From contig NZ_FUWR01000016.1 in the NCBI RefSeq assembly GCF_900167465.1, positions 1-64,000 on the forward strand: a stretch of DNA of 64,000 nt, given 5' to 3'. Shown here in pieces: positions 30,897 through 40,129 of the stretch; position 1 is the stretch's first letter, and each line of letters opens with the position of its first letter. The notes under the pieces are model-generated. The model was not told the origin of the DNA, ran no database searches, and was given only the letters and a program-made list of their open reading frames with translations. The position numbers were made by a program, and so were the translations under genes. The stretch is from Trichlorobacter thiogenes. Its GTDB lineage: Bacteria; Desulfobacterota; Desulfuromonadia; Geobacterales; Pseudopelobacteraceae.

Positions 30897-31848
30897 GGGA
30901 GCATGCCTCCTGTTCTGCCAGTGGCAGAAAGGTCTTAATCAATTCAGGATCAAAATGGGTGGCAGTCATTTCCTGCATAATTTCAATAGCCCGTTCCAGA
31001 GAATAGGCCTTACGGTAAGGACGGTCGGAATAGAGCGCGTCAAACACATCGGCAATGGCTACAATTCTGGCCTCAATCGGGATTTCGTCCCCCTTCAGAC
31101 CGGAAGGATAGCCTGCGCCGTCAAACCGTTCATGGTGATACAGGATAACGTTCACCACCTGCTCTGACATATGGGCCTGGCGGGCCACTTCAGAACCCCA
31201 GCGGGGATGCTGCATGACTGATTCCATATCATCTTCATTCAGTCTTCCAGGAAAGTTAAGCACTCGCTCTGGCACGCCTATTTTCCCGCAATCATGCAAC
31301 CAACTGCCATGTTTAATCTCCTCCAGCTGCTGTTCTGTAAATCCCACTGCCTTGCCAAGGGCAACCGCATAGCGGGCAACCCGGTCACAATGCCCCTTGG
31401 TGTACGGATCTTTCAGCTCAACGGTCTGGGCCAGAGAGAGGTAGACGGTTTCATCTTCAGCCCCGAGCGTCTGCACCAATTGATAGCGCATCAGTGCTTC
31501 ATCTACTATCTCCATCAACTCCTGATTATTCCAGGGCTTGGTAACAAAGCGGAACGCCTCACTTTTGTTGATGGCATCAATGGCAATGGAGAGATCAGCA
31601 TAGGCGGTCATCATGATCCTGATGGTATGGGGCCAGCGGGCCTTGACCTTGGACAGAAACTCTATCCCCCGCATGCCGGGCATCAGGTAGTCAGACACCA
31701 CCACCCAGACCTCTTCCTTTTCCATGATCTCAAGCCCTTCCTGACCGGAAGCGGCAAACAGACAGCGCAGATCATCCCGCTCAAGATACATCCGTTCCAA
31801 GGCATTACGGATCGGCTGTTCATCATCTACAAATAACACTGTGCGCAT
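30889..31848 (-). CDS. response regulator HD-GYP phosphodiesterase (RpfG-like)
   Basis: A 319-residue protein. The receiver (1-122) has D53 (VVSDYLMPGM) and KPWNN. A complete HD-GYP domain (about 135-315) has HD at 185-186 (WLHDCGKIG) and the canonical HHERFDGAGYP (238-248). It is expected to hydrolyse c-di-GMP to pGpG/GMP under phosphorylation control. It is 6 bp after the REC-PAS gene and overlaps the divergent REC-HD gene, so an active and an altered enzyme are made together. Confidence 0.93.
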   Translation of the reverse strand: MRTVLFVDDEQPIRNALERMYLERDDLRCLFAASGQEGLEIMEKEEVWVVVSDYLMPGMRGIEFLSKVKARWPHTIRIMMTAYADLSIAIDAINKSEAFRFVTKPWNNQELMEIVDEALMRYQLVQTLGAEDETVYLSLAQTVELKDPYTKGHCDRVARYAVALGKAVGFTEQQLEEIKHGSWLHDCGKIGVPERVLNFPGRLNEDDMESVMQHPRWGSEVARQAHMSEQVVNVILYHHERFDGAGYPSGLKGDEIPIEARIVAIADVFDALYSDRPYRKAYSLERAIEIMQEMTATHFDPELIKTFLPLAEQEACSHE

Positions 31849-31854
31849 AGTTAC

Positions 31855-32658
31855 TTACACCTCCAGAAACACAAGTACCACAGCCTCACTGCCAGCAAAG
31901 GAGATCGTACGGCCCAGCACCCGCCACGGTCGATCACCAAAGGTATCAACCGTGTTCAAGGTCTGCTCTTTTCTGACCTGTTCAACAAGGGTCTTAAGCC
32001 GATCATCACAAAAATGCTGGATATCAGTACCAAAGAAATCATCACACAGTTGCTTCAGGATGCCTGCAGCGATTGTATTACAGTGGGCAATCAGGCCACC
32101 TTCGTCAATCCCCACCACCCCCACCGGCAGATTGCCCAACATGGTCTGAGAGAACTCAAGCGCCCTGTTACGCAGCTCAAGATCTTCTGTCCGCTGCTGT
32201 ACCTTTTCTTCAAGCATCTGGTTTGTCTGAGCCAGCTCATCCAGCAGTTCCCGGTTTTTCTTCAGCAAGGAGTAACGTTCCAGGCAGTTCTGGATGGTGA
32301 CCCGCAGTTCTTCATCATTCCACGGTTTAGGGATGAACTTGTAGATATGTCCTTCGTTGATGGCTGCCACAATTGCACCGGCATCGGCATAACCGGAGAG
32401 AACAATCCGCACCGTATCGGGCCAGCGCTCATAAACCGCTTTCAGAAACTCCACCCCATTCATGACCGGCATCCGATAATCGGATACCACCACCTGAAAG
32501 CTGTCACCTGCTTCAGCCATAATCTCAAGACCTTCATCGCCTGAACCAGCAGTCACGATCTCATAGTCATCATCCAGAAAAATCCGTTCCAATGAACGCA
32601 GTACATTACGTTCATCATCAACACAGAGAATTTTGACCGGCATTTCAAAGCTGTCCAT
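31855..32658 (-). CDS. response regulator, receiver plus PAS domain
   Basis: A 267-residue protein. The receiver (about 5-130) has D60 (VVSDYRMPVMNG) and KPWND. A coiled coil (about 130-170) connects to a C-terminal PAS-like domain (about 172-265, LGNLPVGVVGIDEGGLIAHCN). It has no catalytic output and may act as an adaptor. The start ATG 32658 has AAGGAG 8 bases upstream. A longer reading frame starting at 32730 would run through repeat copy C and is rejected. Confidence 0.85.
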   Translation of the reverse strand: MDSFEMPVKILCVDDERNVLRSLERIFLDDDYEIVTAGSGDEGLEIMAEAGDSFQVVVSDYRMPVMNGVEFLKAVYERWPDTVRIVLSGYADAGAIVAAINEGHIYKFIPKPWNDEELRVTIQNCLERYSLLKKNRELLDELAQTNQMLEEKVQQRTEDLELRNRALEFSQTMLGNLPVGVVGIDEGGLIAHCNTIAAGILKQLCDDFFGTDIQHFCDDRLKTLVEQVRKEQTLNTVDTFGDRPWRVLGRTISFAGSEAVVLVFLEV

Positions 32659-32693
32659 GATCGGCTCCTTTTTCAACAACCTTACAACTTTAA

Positions 32694-32820
32694 AAACCTT
32701 AACGCAGAGAGGCAGGAGGGGCAGAGACACAGAGAAAATAAAAATCTATTGGTTTTGATCTTCCCCTAATGTTTTGCTTTTCTCTGCACCCCTGCATCTC
32801 CGCACCTCTGCGTTAGGATT
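32694..32820. repeat. dispersed inverted-repeat element, copy C
   Basis: About 127 bp with ends AACCTTAACGCAGAG and CTCTGCGTTAGGATT, same orientation as copies A and B but more diverged inside. Its right end supplies the TAA stop (32813-32815) of the REC-HK gene. Confidence 0.82.
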
Positions 32821-34147
32821 TTGATTTTTCTTTCTCAACCGGCAACCGCACCGTAAAAGTAGTCCCTTTACCCGCTTCGCTATCAACGGTTATCTCACCA
32901 TGATGCTTACGAATTATATCAACAGAGATGGATAACCCCAGGCCAGTCCCCTTACCCGCAGGTTTGGTGGTAAAAAACGGCTCAAAAATTCTGTTTTGCA
33001 CTTCTTTGGGCATCCCTTTGCCGGTATCAGCAACTGAGACGCAGACCCAGCCAGGTTCAGTCCAGGTTTTTACCGTTATTATCCCCTGTTGTTCCATGGC
33101 TTGTGCAGCGTTTACCAGCAGGTTAAGGAAAACCTGATTCAACTGTTGTGGATTACAGACAACTTCAGGTATTTCGCCAAACTGGCGTTCAAGTGTTGAA
33201 ATATACTTAAGTTCGTTCCATGCAATATTAATGGTGGTATCCAGACATTCATTCAGGTTTGCATGGGTTGATTCAGCCTGATCAAGCCGAGAAAAACTCT
33301 TTAAATCCTGCACAATCCTGCGTACCCGATTGGCGCCATCCAGACTTTCGTTAATCAACTCATTGACATCGCTTACAATGTAATCAACCTTCAGCTTCTG
33401 GCGCAGCTGATCCAGTTCGTCAAGCCCAGGATGGTTGGTGCAGGAATAGATACTCCCCTGTAACGCCGCAATATAGCTATCCAAACGTTCTGCATACTTG
33501 CCAAGCGAGGTCAGGTTACTGGTAATAAACCCCATCGGGTTGTTGATCTCATGGGCCACCCCTGCGGCCAGCTGACCGATTGAGGCCATTTTTTCCTGCT
33601 GGATAATCTGGGCCTGCATCGCCTTCATAGTCTCTTCATACTTTTTTTGTTCATCAATGGTCTTTTGCAGCTCCTGCATCTTGGCTTCAAGCTTGTTGAA
33701 CAGTACTTCGTTATAGTTGCGTAACAGCTTCATCTCTTCATCCAACGGCTGCTCTTTGCCGGATAGCGATGAACGTTGCTGTTCTGCAAGAGCGTCATTG
33801 ATTGCAGCCAGTAAAAGCGGCGGCGGTGATGGTTTTACCAGATACCGGTATGCCCCCAGTTCCAATCCCAGTTTTTGTTCCTGCTGTTCAGTATAATCGC
33901 TGGAATACAGGATGATCGGCACCTGCTGCAGGGTCTGATCAGCCTTGCACTGACGGCACAGTTCAAAGCCGTCCATGACCGGCATCATCACATCAGTAAT
34001 AATCAGGTCTGGGCACTGTTGCCGGGCGGCAACAAGTGCATCAGCCCCGTCAACCGTACAGACCACCGCATGCCCGGCCTGTTGCAGGATCAATTCAAGC
34101 ATGCTGCGACTCATTAGTTCATCTTCTACTATCAGTATCTTGGCCAT
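32813..34147 (-). CDS. receiver-histidine kinase (REC-HisKA-HATPase)
   Basis: A 444-residue soluble kinase. The receiver (1-122) has D52 ([12 protein letters not shown]) and K105. A coiled coil runs about 135-185. HisKA has H199 ([12 protein letters not shown]). The HATPase has the G2 box [18 protein letters not shown]. Like the kinase at 16873 it has no membrane sensor and should take input through its receiver, but its core belongs to the other kinase family. Its last codons and stop are contributed by repeat copy C. It follows the three-PAS kinase gene by 17 bp. Confidence 0.9.
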   Translation of the reverse strand: MAKILIVEDELMSRSMLELILQQAGHAVVCTVDGADALVAARQQCPDLIITDVMMPVMDGFELCRQCKADQTLQQVPIILYSSDYTEQQEQKLGLELGAYRYLVKPSPPPLLLAAINDALAEQQRSSLSGKEQPLDEEMKLLRNYNEVLFNKLEAKMQELQKTIDEQKKYEETMKAMQAQIIQQEKMASIGQLAAGVAHEINNPMGFITSNLTSLGKYAERLDSYIAALQGSIYSCTNHPGLDELDQLRQKLKVDYIVSDVNELINESLDGANRVRRIVQDLKSFSRLDQAESTHANLNECLDTTINIAWNELKYISTLERQFGEIPEVVCNPQQLNQVFLNLLVNAAQAMEQQGIITVKTWTEPGWVCVSVADTGKGMPKEVQNRIFEPFFTTKPAGKGTGLGLSISVDIIRKHHGEITVDSEAGKGTTFTVRLPVEKEKSKS

Positions 34148-34164
34148 AAGGTACCCTTATCGTC

Positions 34165-36216
34165 TTACGCGTCAGCTGGAGGAACAATCGGTAACCTGAC
34201 CGTAAATGTGGTTCCGACGCCTACCGTACTTTCCACCAGAATTTCTCCGGCATGTTTGTGGATGATGTCATAGCAGATTGAAAGTCCCAATCCGGTACCC
34301 TTCCCCACCGCCTTGGTGGTAAAAAACGGTTCAAAGATTCGGTTCAGATGTTCTGGATCAATCCCTTTGCCGGTATCTATAACCGAGATAAAGACCATGT
34401 CGCCTTCCTGCCTGGTACGCACCGTGATGGTGCCCTGTGTTTCAATGGCATGGGCCGCATTTACCAGCAGGTTCATAAAGACCTGATTCAACTGTTGGGG
34501 TCGGCAGGTAACCGGTGGAATCTCACCGTATTCCTTCACCACCTCAGCTACATATTTAATCTCATTACGCACCATATTCAGGGTGCTATCCAGGTTATCG
34601 TTTATGTTAATCGGCTTCCATTCAGCCTCATCAACATGGGAAAAATTCTTCAGGTCCTGCACTATATGACGGACCCGTTCAGCACCATCAAGAGACTCTG
34701 CCAACAGGCCTTCCATATCTCCCAGAATAAAATCTATCTTCATACTTTTTTTAACTTTGGCTATCTCATCCACCAGTACGCTGTTGCCACTGTTTGTTGT
34801 CAGTTCAACCAGACTTGCTTCAAATGCCTTAAGTTTATTGATGTATTTTGATAGTGAGGCCAGGTTGCTGGAAATGAAGCCCATGGGATTGTTGATTTCA
34901 TGGGCCACCCCGGCTGCCAACTGTCCCACAGAAGCCATTTTTTCCTGCTGGACCGCCTGCATCTGCACCAGCTTCAGATGGTTGTAGGCCTCTTCCAGTT
35001 CCTGATGTATTCCTCTTATTTCTGTAATATCACGCAGGTTTACCACGTTTCCAACAGCAACGCCGTTTTTGTTGCGTAAGGGAAAGGTGCGCAGATCAAA
35101 GAAGCGTTGATTATCCTTGTCATGAACGGTTCCATTACCATTTTTATAGTTATCAATTGCAAACCCGAGGCTATAGAGAATGGAAGCCCAGCTTTTTCCA
35201 TACACCTCATTAAACGGCAAACCTGCCAGTTGATTAAAAGGAGTATTGCAGCGCTGGATGTTACCCTGGGTGTCGCACATCAACACGATATCAGTGATGC
35301 AGTCCAGGGTATCTTCCCACTCTCGTTTAGCCACTTCAACCTGGGCAAACAGCTTGTCAAGCCGGGTATGCTGCTGTGCAATCTCTGCCCTGCTCCGCTC
35401 AAGCTCTTCATCAAGCAGCTTGCGCTCTGTCATATCCAGCACCGTTTCTATTGCTGCAATCCTGTTGCCTTGCTGGTCATGGATTGGTGAGGCTTCAAAC
35501 AGGATATAACGACGCTTACCTCCCAGGGTTTCGTACCAGCCTTCAGCCTGCAGGGCACCGGGGATATGTAATGAAGGGTTAATCTGATTATAGAGATTAT
35601 TATGATCAAGCGGTTCACCGGTCAGGATAAAATCAGCCAGCACAGGGCGTTCATGACCATAAAACGGTGTCCACTGACGCTTGGTGCCGATCATCTCCTC
35701 TTTGGTAAAACCGGTCAGATCCTGCAGAGCATTATTCCAGACAACAATACGGTGACTCTCATCCAGCACAAAGATCGGAACCGCTGCATTGCCGATCAGC
35801 TGTTCAAGGAAGGTCTTCTGTTTTTCAAGCATATCCTGCAGGTGCATCAGGTCAGAAATATCTGAAAAACTTCCGCGAACCCCGACTAACGAGCCATCGT
35901 CATCACAGATCTGCTGGCAGGTGTGTGAGACCCAGTGTTCATCCCCGTTACGATCAAGCAGCTTGATGTTGATACTGTTCGGCATCAGCAGCCGTTGTTG
36001 GTGCATGGCTACATGTTCATCCCAGATCGTTAAGCTGTCCGGCGAGATAATCTTTTTAAATGCATCCAGATCTGTCTTAAGCTCCGTCATGGTATAACCG
36101 GTCAGCAACTCGCAGTTTGGTGAAACATAGCCGATCGAGTTATCCGGTAACAACAGATAGACCAGATCAGACGAGTAATCAGCCACAATGCGGTATATAT
36201 AGGCGGTTGGGCTCAT
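34165..36216 (-). CDS. cytoplasmic triple-PAS histidine kinase
   Basis: A 683-residue kinase without membrane segments. PAS domains lie at about 5-120, 135-265 and 295-400, followed by a coiled coil, HisKA with H439 ([12 protein letters not shown]) and a HATPase ending in [21 protein letters not shown] inputs suggest redox, oxygen or small-molecule sensing; no heme or flavin motif is obvious. The ATG at 36216 is favoured because AGGGAG lies 7 bases upstream; an in-frame start 30 bases earlier lacks this. It follows the 1299-residue kinase by 13 bp. Confidence 0.9.
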   Translation of the reverse strand: MSPTAYIYRIVADYSSDLVYLLLPDNSIGYVSPNCELLTGYTMTELKTDLDAFKKIISPDSLTIWDEHVAMHQQRLLMPNSINIKLLDRNGDEHWVSHTCQQICDDDGSLVGVRGSFSDISDLMHLQDMLEKQKTFLEQLIGNAAVPIFVLDESHRIVVWNNALQDLTGFTKEEMIGTKRQWTPFYGHERPVLADFILTGEPLDHNNLYNQINPSLHIPGALQAEGWYETLGGKRRYILFEASPIHDQQGNRIAAIETVLDMTERKLLDEELERSRAEIAQQHTRLDKLFAQVEVAKREWEDTLDCITDIVLMCDTQGNIQRCNTPFNQLAGLPFNEVYGKSWASILYSLGFAIDNYKNGNGTVHDKDNQRFFDLRTFPLRNKNGVAVGNVVNLRDITEIRGIHQELEEAYNHLKLVQMQAVQQEKMASVGQLAAGVAHEINNPMGFISSNLASLSKYINKLKAFEASLVELTTNSGNSVLVDEIAKVKKSMKIDFILGDMEGLLAESLDGAERVRHIVQDLKNFSHVDEAEWKPININDNLDSTLNMVRNEIKYVAEVVKEYGEIPPVTCRPQQLNQVFMNLLVNAAHAIETQGTITVRTRQEGDMVFISVIDTGKGIDPEHLNRIFEPFFTTKAVGKGTGLGLSICYDIIHKHAGEILVESTVGVGTTFTVRLPIVPPADA

Positions 36217-36229
36217 CAACAACTCCCTG

Positions 36230-39200
36230 TTAAAGCGGGCTACCATCAGATACCGGTTGATTTAATGGCAACCGGATCGTAAAGGTTGTTCCTGTTCCCA
36301 CTACACTTGTAACCGTCAGCTCACCGGCATGTTTCTTGATAATTTCGTGGCTGATGGAAAGCCCCAGGCCGGTTCCCTTACCCACCTCTTTGGTGGTGTA
36401 AAACGGCTCAAAGATCCTGCGTTGTACCTCTTCAGACATGCCACAACCGGTGTCACTGATTGCCACAAAGGCATTGTCCTCATCAGCCCAGGTACGCACG
36501 GTTATGGTGCCAAGGGCCTCAAGCTGGTTCGACTCAATGGCGTGACAGGCATTAACCAGCAGATTCATAAAAACCTGGTTAACCTGTTGAATATTGCAGG
36601 GCACCTTGGGCAGGTCTCCATACTCTTTTTTCAGCTCTGCCACATACTTGATCTGATTCCAGATAATGTTAATGGTGCTGTCAATACACTGATGAAGGTC
36701 TGCCCGGGCAATCTGGGCGGTATCGCTGCGAGAGAAGGTCTTAAGATCCTGCACAATCCGCATTACCCGGCCAGCGCCATCGCTGGACTCCTCAAGCAGT
36801 TGGCGGATATCCCGCAGCACATAATCCAGTTTTAATTCTTTGCGTAAAACCTGTGCTGACTGTTGTTGCTGTTCGGTACAACAGCTCTGTACCAGCGGTT
36901 CCAGAGTGGCGATGTAGCGATCAAACTTATCCACGTATTTTTCAAGGGTACCCAGGTTACTATTGATGAACCCCATCGGGTTATTGATCTCATGGGCAAT
37001 ACCGGCAGAAAGCTGCCCGATGGAGGCCATTTTTTCCTGTTGTAACAGCTGGGCATGCAGTTCCCTGATCTGCAGTTCGTTTTTAGTGCGATCAGTTATG
37101 TCAATACAGGCGCCGGACATCCTGATTGCCACGCCAGAATCATCAAAATAGGCCTGGCCACTGTCATGCCAATCCATGTAGCTGCCATCACTGTTGCGAA
37201 CCCGATAATCAATAACATAGGGGGTATGGTGCTCTAAATGGCTGGATAGGGTCTGATTGACCCGTTCAAGGTCCTCTGGATGAATGATGTCTTCCCACGC
37301 AGTAATCGTTCGGGGCAGAGTACCCGGTTCTGCCCCCATCATCCGGTCAACCGCATCTGACCAGATCAAGGAACCGGTTTTTATATCCCAATCCCAGAGG
37401 GCAATATTGCCTGCTACAGATGCCATTTCCAGCCGGTCACGTTCAATTCCCAGTGCGATTTCAGCAAACTTTCTGCTGGTGATATTCAGGTGCGTTAACA
37501 CAATCCCGCCTTTTGAGTTTTCCAGAGGAACCGCATACACGATAAACCAACGTTGTTCGTTGGGACTGTGACAGGAATACTCAGCTGAATAGACCGGTAG
37601 TAAACGACGTTGCACGGATATGAGACCTGTCAGTAACTCTTCAACTTCTTTGTTGTTAACAGCAGCCCGCTGGCACACCTCCAGGTAATTAAGGCCAACA
37701 CCGGCAATAAGTTCAGCAGATCCGCCATTTTGTGTTGCAAAACTGCTCCACTCCAGATTCACCCGAATGATCATCCCGTCTTCATCAAGCACAGCAATGG
37801 TGCTTTTCATTGAATTCATAATGGATTCTACCAGCGACTGACTGGCGCGTAACGCCTCTCGCTGCTGATGTTGCTCGGTATTATCATGAATAACCGCCAG
37901 ACAACGACGACCGGAATGGGTGGATACCATCTGCAGGTTCACATCCACTGGGTAGCTTGTGCCATTGGCGCGTTGATGGAAGGTTTCAAAACGCTGCAAG
38001 GGAAGGTCGCCGGTCATCAGTGCAGAGATCATCGGAATAAACTCATGCCTGTTCATCATCGGCTTGATATCAAGCGGCGTCATTGTTTGCAGTTGTGCCA
38101 GACTGTAGCCAAGGTTCTGCAGGGCGCTCTGGTTGGCATATTCAAACAACAGGGTATCAGGGTTGAAGACATACAGCTCATTATGGACCGCCTCCAGCAT
38201 GGAAAGCAGTTCCCGCTGGGACTGATCAGCCAGAACCCGCTCAGTGTCATCATGAATAATAAGCACTGCGCCGGTAACTTCATGCTGTTCATCCAGCAGC
38301 GGGTCAACCGTCAAATGCAGCCAGGATTTACCCTGAAAAACCAGCTGACTCTCGGTCTTCCGGGTTTTTAGGCTGCGTTGCATGGGGCAGTCTTCAATCG
38401 GGCCATCTGAATTATGAATGACCTCCCAGCAGTAACGCCCGATAATATCGGTGAATTCACGATTAAAGAACCGCTTGCAGGCCAGGTTGCAGCGCAGTAT
38501 GCGCATTTCACGGTCAATCAGGCTGACACTGTCACTGATGGCGTCAAAGGTGGACTGCCATTCATGGCCAGCGTTAACCAGCTTCTTTTCAAGTTCAATC
38601 CGCTGGGAAATCCGCCAGACTTCAGCCATCAGCAGGCTTAACTGTTGACTGTCCTGCTCTGTATAGGGCTGTTCTTTGTTGGCAACCCCCACCACCGCCA
38701 CAATTGACTGATGCAGATCAAAGACCGGCACCGTTAAAAAGCGGGACAGATGTACATGACCATCCGGGTAGCCTTTTTTCAGGTCATCCGGTGCATCAAA
38801 GTCATTGATCAAAATAGCTTTACGCTGGCGGACCGCCTCACCCCAGATACCTGTTTTATCAAGCTTATAGATGGTTGAGGGGTTTGCTACAGTGCAAGCT
38901 GGCATAACCTCTTTTGACCAGGTATTCAGGACAAATTCCTGACTGTCTTCATGATAGTGGTAGATGTACCCGATTTTACTGCGGGTAATGGTTATGATCT
39001 TTTCAAGCGCATACTCCAGCAGCCCCTGGATATCCGAGGTCTGATACTCACTGATATCCAGTAACGCCTGCAGCCGCTCTTCATTTTGAGCCAGTTCATG
39101 GCTGGTATCAGTCAGGATTTTGGTTCGTTCCTGCACCAACTGTTCAAGCTCTGTCTGATGTTTATGATGATACATCTGACGTATCAGCAACAGCACACCG

Positions 39201-40129
39201 GCCCAACAGAACAGAAGAGCAAACGATGTCAGCAACAGTTCCTTGCGCCAGGCAGCCAGATAATCATCCACTGCCATCCCGACATTAAGATAGAGCCGAT
39301 ACGGCTGCAACAGACGGTAGGAATAGCTGCGTTTAACACCATCAACTGCGCTTATGCCATGATATTCTCCACTATTCGTCTCACCTTTTGCCAGTTTCTG
39401 CTGCCAATCAAAAGAGACCTCTTTGCTGCCGCTGACATAGGAACGCCGCTTCTGTTGAACGGGGGAGTGATAGACGATCAGTGATAAATCATTAAACCGC
39501 AGTGAGACGCTGCCCTGATTCCCCAACACCACCTGAGAAAACAGTTCTTGAAACTGCTGCATTGGCAATAAACCAATGGCTACACCACCAAAACGATTGT
39601 TTGGCAGGTTGATTCTTCGAGCGCAGGCAATTATCCATCGACTATTAATTTTGCTGATAATCGGCTTAGATAGCACCATCCCTGCATCAGGATGGTCCCG
39701 TAGGTAATTGAAATAATCACGATCCGCTACACTGACTGAACGTGCAGGTTTATCTTGAGTTCCCCACACCACCCAGCCTTGGGCATCACTGATTACTAGA
39801 CTATCAAGTTCTGGTACATGACCAAATTGACGTTTAATAAAAGTCTGCAGCTCCTGTTCCTTGCCCCCCCGTTGCGTATGTCGCACCACCTCTTCCGCTA
39901 CCATCTGCAAGGCATTATCAACATTGATAAATACTGAAATAACAGACTGTCCCAGTGTCAGGGCTATGGCTTTGGCTTCTGTCTTTGCATCTTGTTCAGC
40001 CTTGTTTCGGCTATGTGACAGGCTGTAGATAGCAGGCAGACTCACCATAACCAGCAAGAGCACCAGCCCCATTGCCATTCGGTTCAGAAAACCGCTGGGA
40101 GACCTCTGTGTCATTGCTGGCTGTTGCAT
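36230..40129 (-). CDS. Cache-GAF-multi-PAS membrane histidine kinase
   Basis: A 1299-residue protein. TM1 is about 18-37, a periplasmic double-Cache-type sensor about 40-290 (SVADRDYFNYLRDHPDAG, then KPIISKINSRWIIACARRI), and TM2 about 298-317. A GAF domain is about 360-510, with four PAS/PAC units at about 525-635, 645-760, 768-890 and 900-1015. HisKA has H1046 ([12 protein letters not shown]) and the HATPase has [18 protein letters not shown]. The first PAS has a Cys/His motif (YCWEVIH, then DCP). It overlaps the next kinase upstream by 19 bp. The ATG at 40129 has GGAG upstream. It has the largest sensory load in the window. Confidence 0.92.
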   Translation of the reverse strand: MQQPAMTQRSPSGFLNRMAMGLVLLLVMVSLPAIYSLSHSRNKAEQDAKTEAKAIALTLGQSVISVFINVDNALQMVAEEVVRHTQRGGKEQELQTFIKRQFGHVPELDSLVISDAQGWVVWGTQDKPARSVSVADRDYFNYLRDHPDAGMVLSKPIISKINSRWIIACARRINLPNNRFGGVAIGLLPMQQFQELFSQVVLGNQGSVSLRFNDLSLIVYHSPVQQKRRSYVSGSKEVSFDWQQKLAKGETNSGEYHGISAVDGVKRSYSYRLLQPYRLYLNVGMAVDDYLAAWRKELLLTSFALLFCWAGVLLLIRQMYHHKHQTELEQLVQERTKILTDTSHELAQNEERLQALLDISEYQTSDIQGLLEYALEKIITITRSKIGYIYHYHEDSQEFVLNTWSKEVMPACTVANPSTIYKLDKTGIWGEAVRQRKAILINDFDAPDDLKKGYPDGHVHLSRFLTVPVFDLHQSIVAVVGVANKEQPYTEQDSQQLSLLMAEVWRISQRIELEKKLVNAGHEWQSTFDAISDSVSLIDREMRILRCNLACKRFFNREFTDIIGRYCWEVIHNSDGPIEDCPMQRSLKTRKTESQLVFQGKSWLHLTVDPLLDEQHEVTGAVLIIHDDTERVLADQSQRELLSMLEAVHNELYVFNPDTLLFEYANQSALQNLGYSLAQLQTMTPLDIKPMMNRHEFIPMISALMTGDLPLQRFETFHQRANGTSYPVDVNLQMVSTHSGRRCLAVIHDNTEQHQQREALRASQSLVESIMNSMKSTIAVLDEDGMIIRVNLEWSSFATQNGGSAELIAGVGLNYLEVCQRAAVNNKEVEELLTGLISVQRRLLPVYSAEYSCHSPNEQRWFIVYAVPLENSKGGIVLTHLNITSRKFAEIALGIERDRLEMASVAGNIALWDWDIKTGSLIWSDAVDRMMGAEPGTLPRTITAWEDIIHPEDLERVNQTLSSHLEHHTPYVIDYRVRNSDGSYMDWHDSGQAYFDDSGVAIRMSGACIDITDRTKNELQIRELHAQLLQQEKMASIGQLSAGIAHEINNPMGFINSNLGTLEKYVDKFDRYIATLEPLVQSCCTEQQQQSAQVLRKELKLDYVLRDIRQLLEESSDGAGRVMRIVQDLKTFSRSDTAQIARADLHQCIDSTINIIWNQIKYVAELKKEYGDLPKVPCNIQQVNQVFMNLLVNACHAIESNQLEALGTITVRTWADEDNAFVAISDTGCGMSEEVQRRIFEPFYTTKEVGKGTGLGLSISHEIIKKHAGELTVTSVVGTGTTFTIRLPLNQPVSDGSPL

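Noticed and set aside
32659-32730. N-terminal extension of the REC-PAS protein
   Set aside because: The extra residues (LPLLPLCVKVFKVV) translate repeat copy C, and AAGGAG points to the ATG at 32658.
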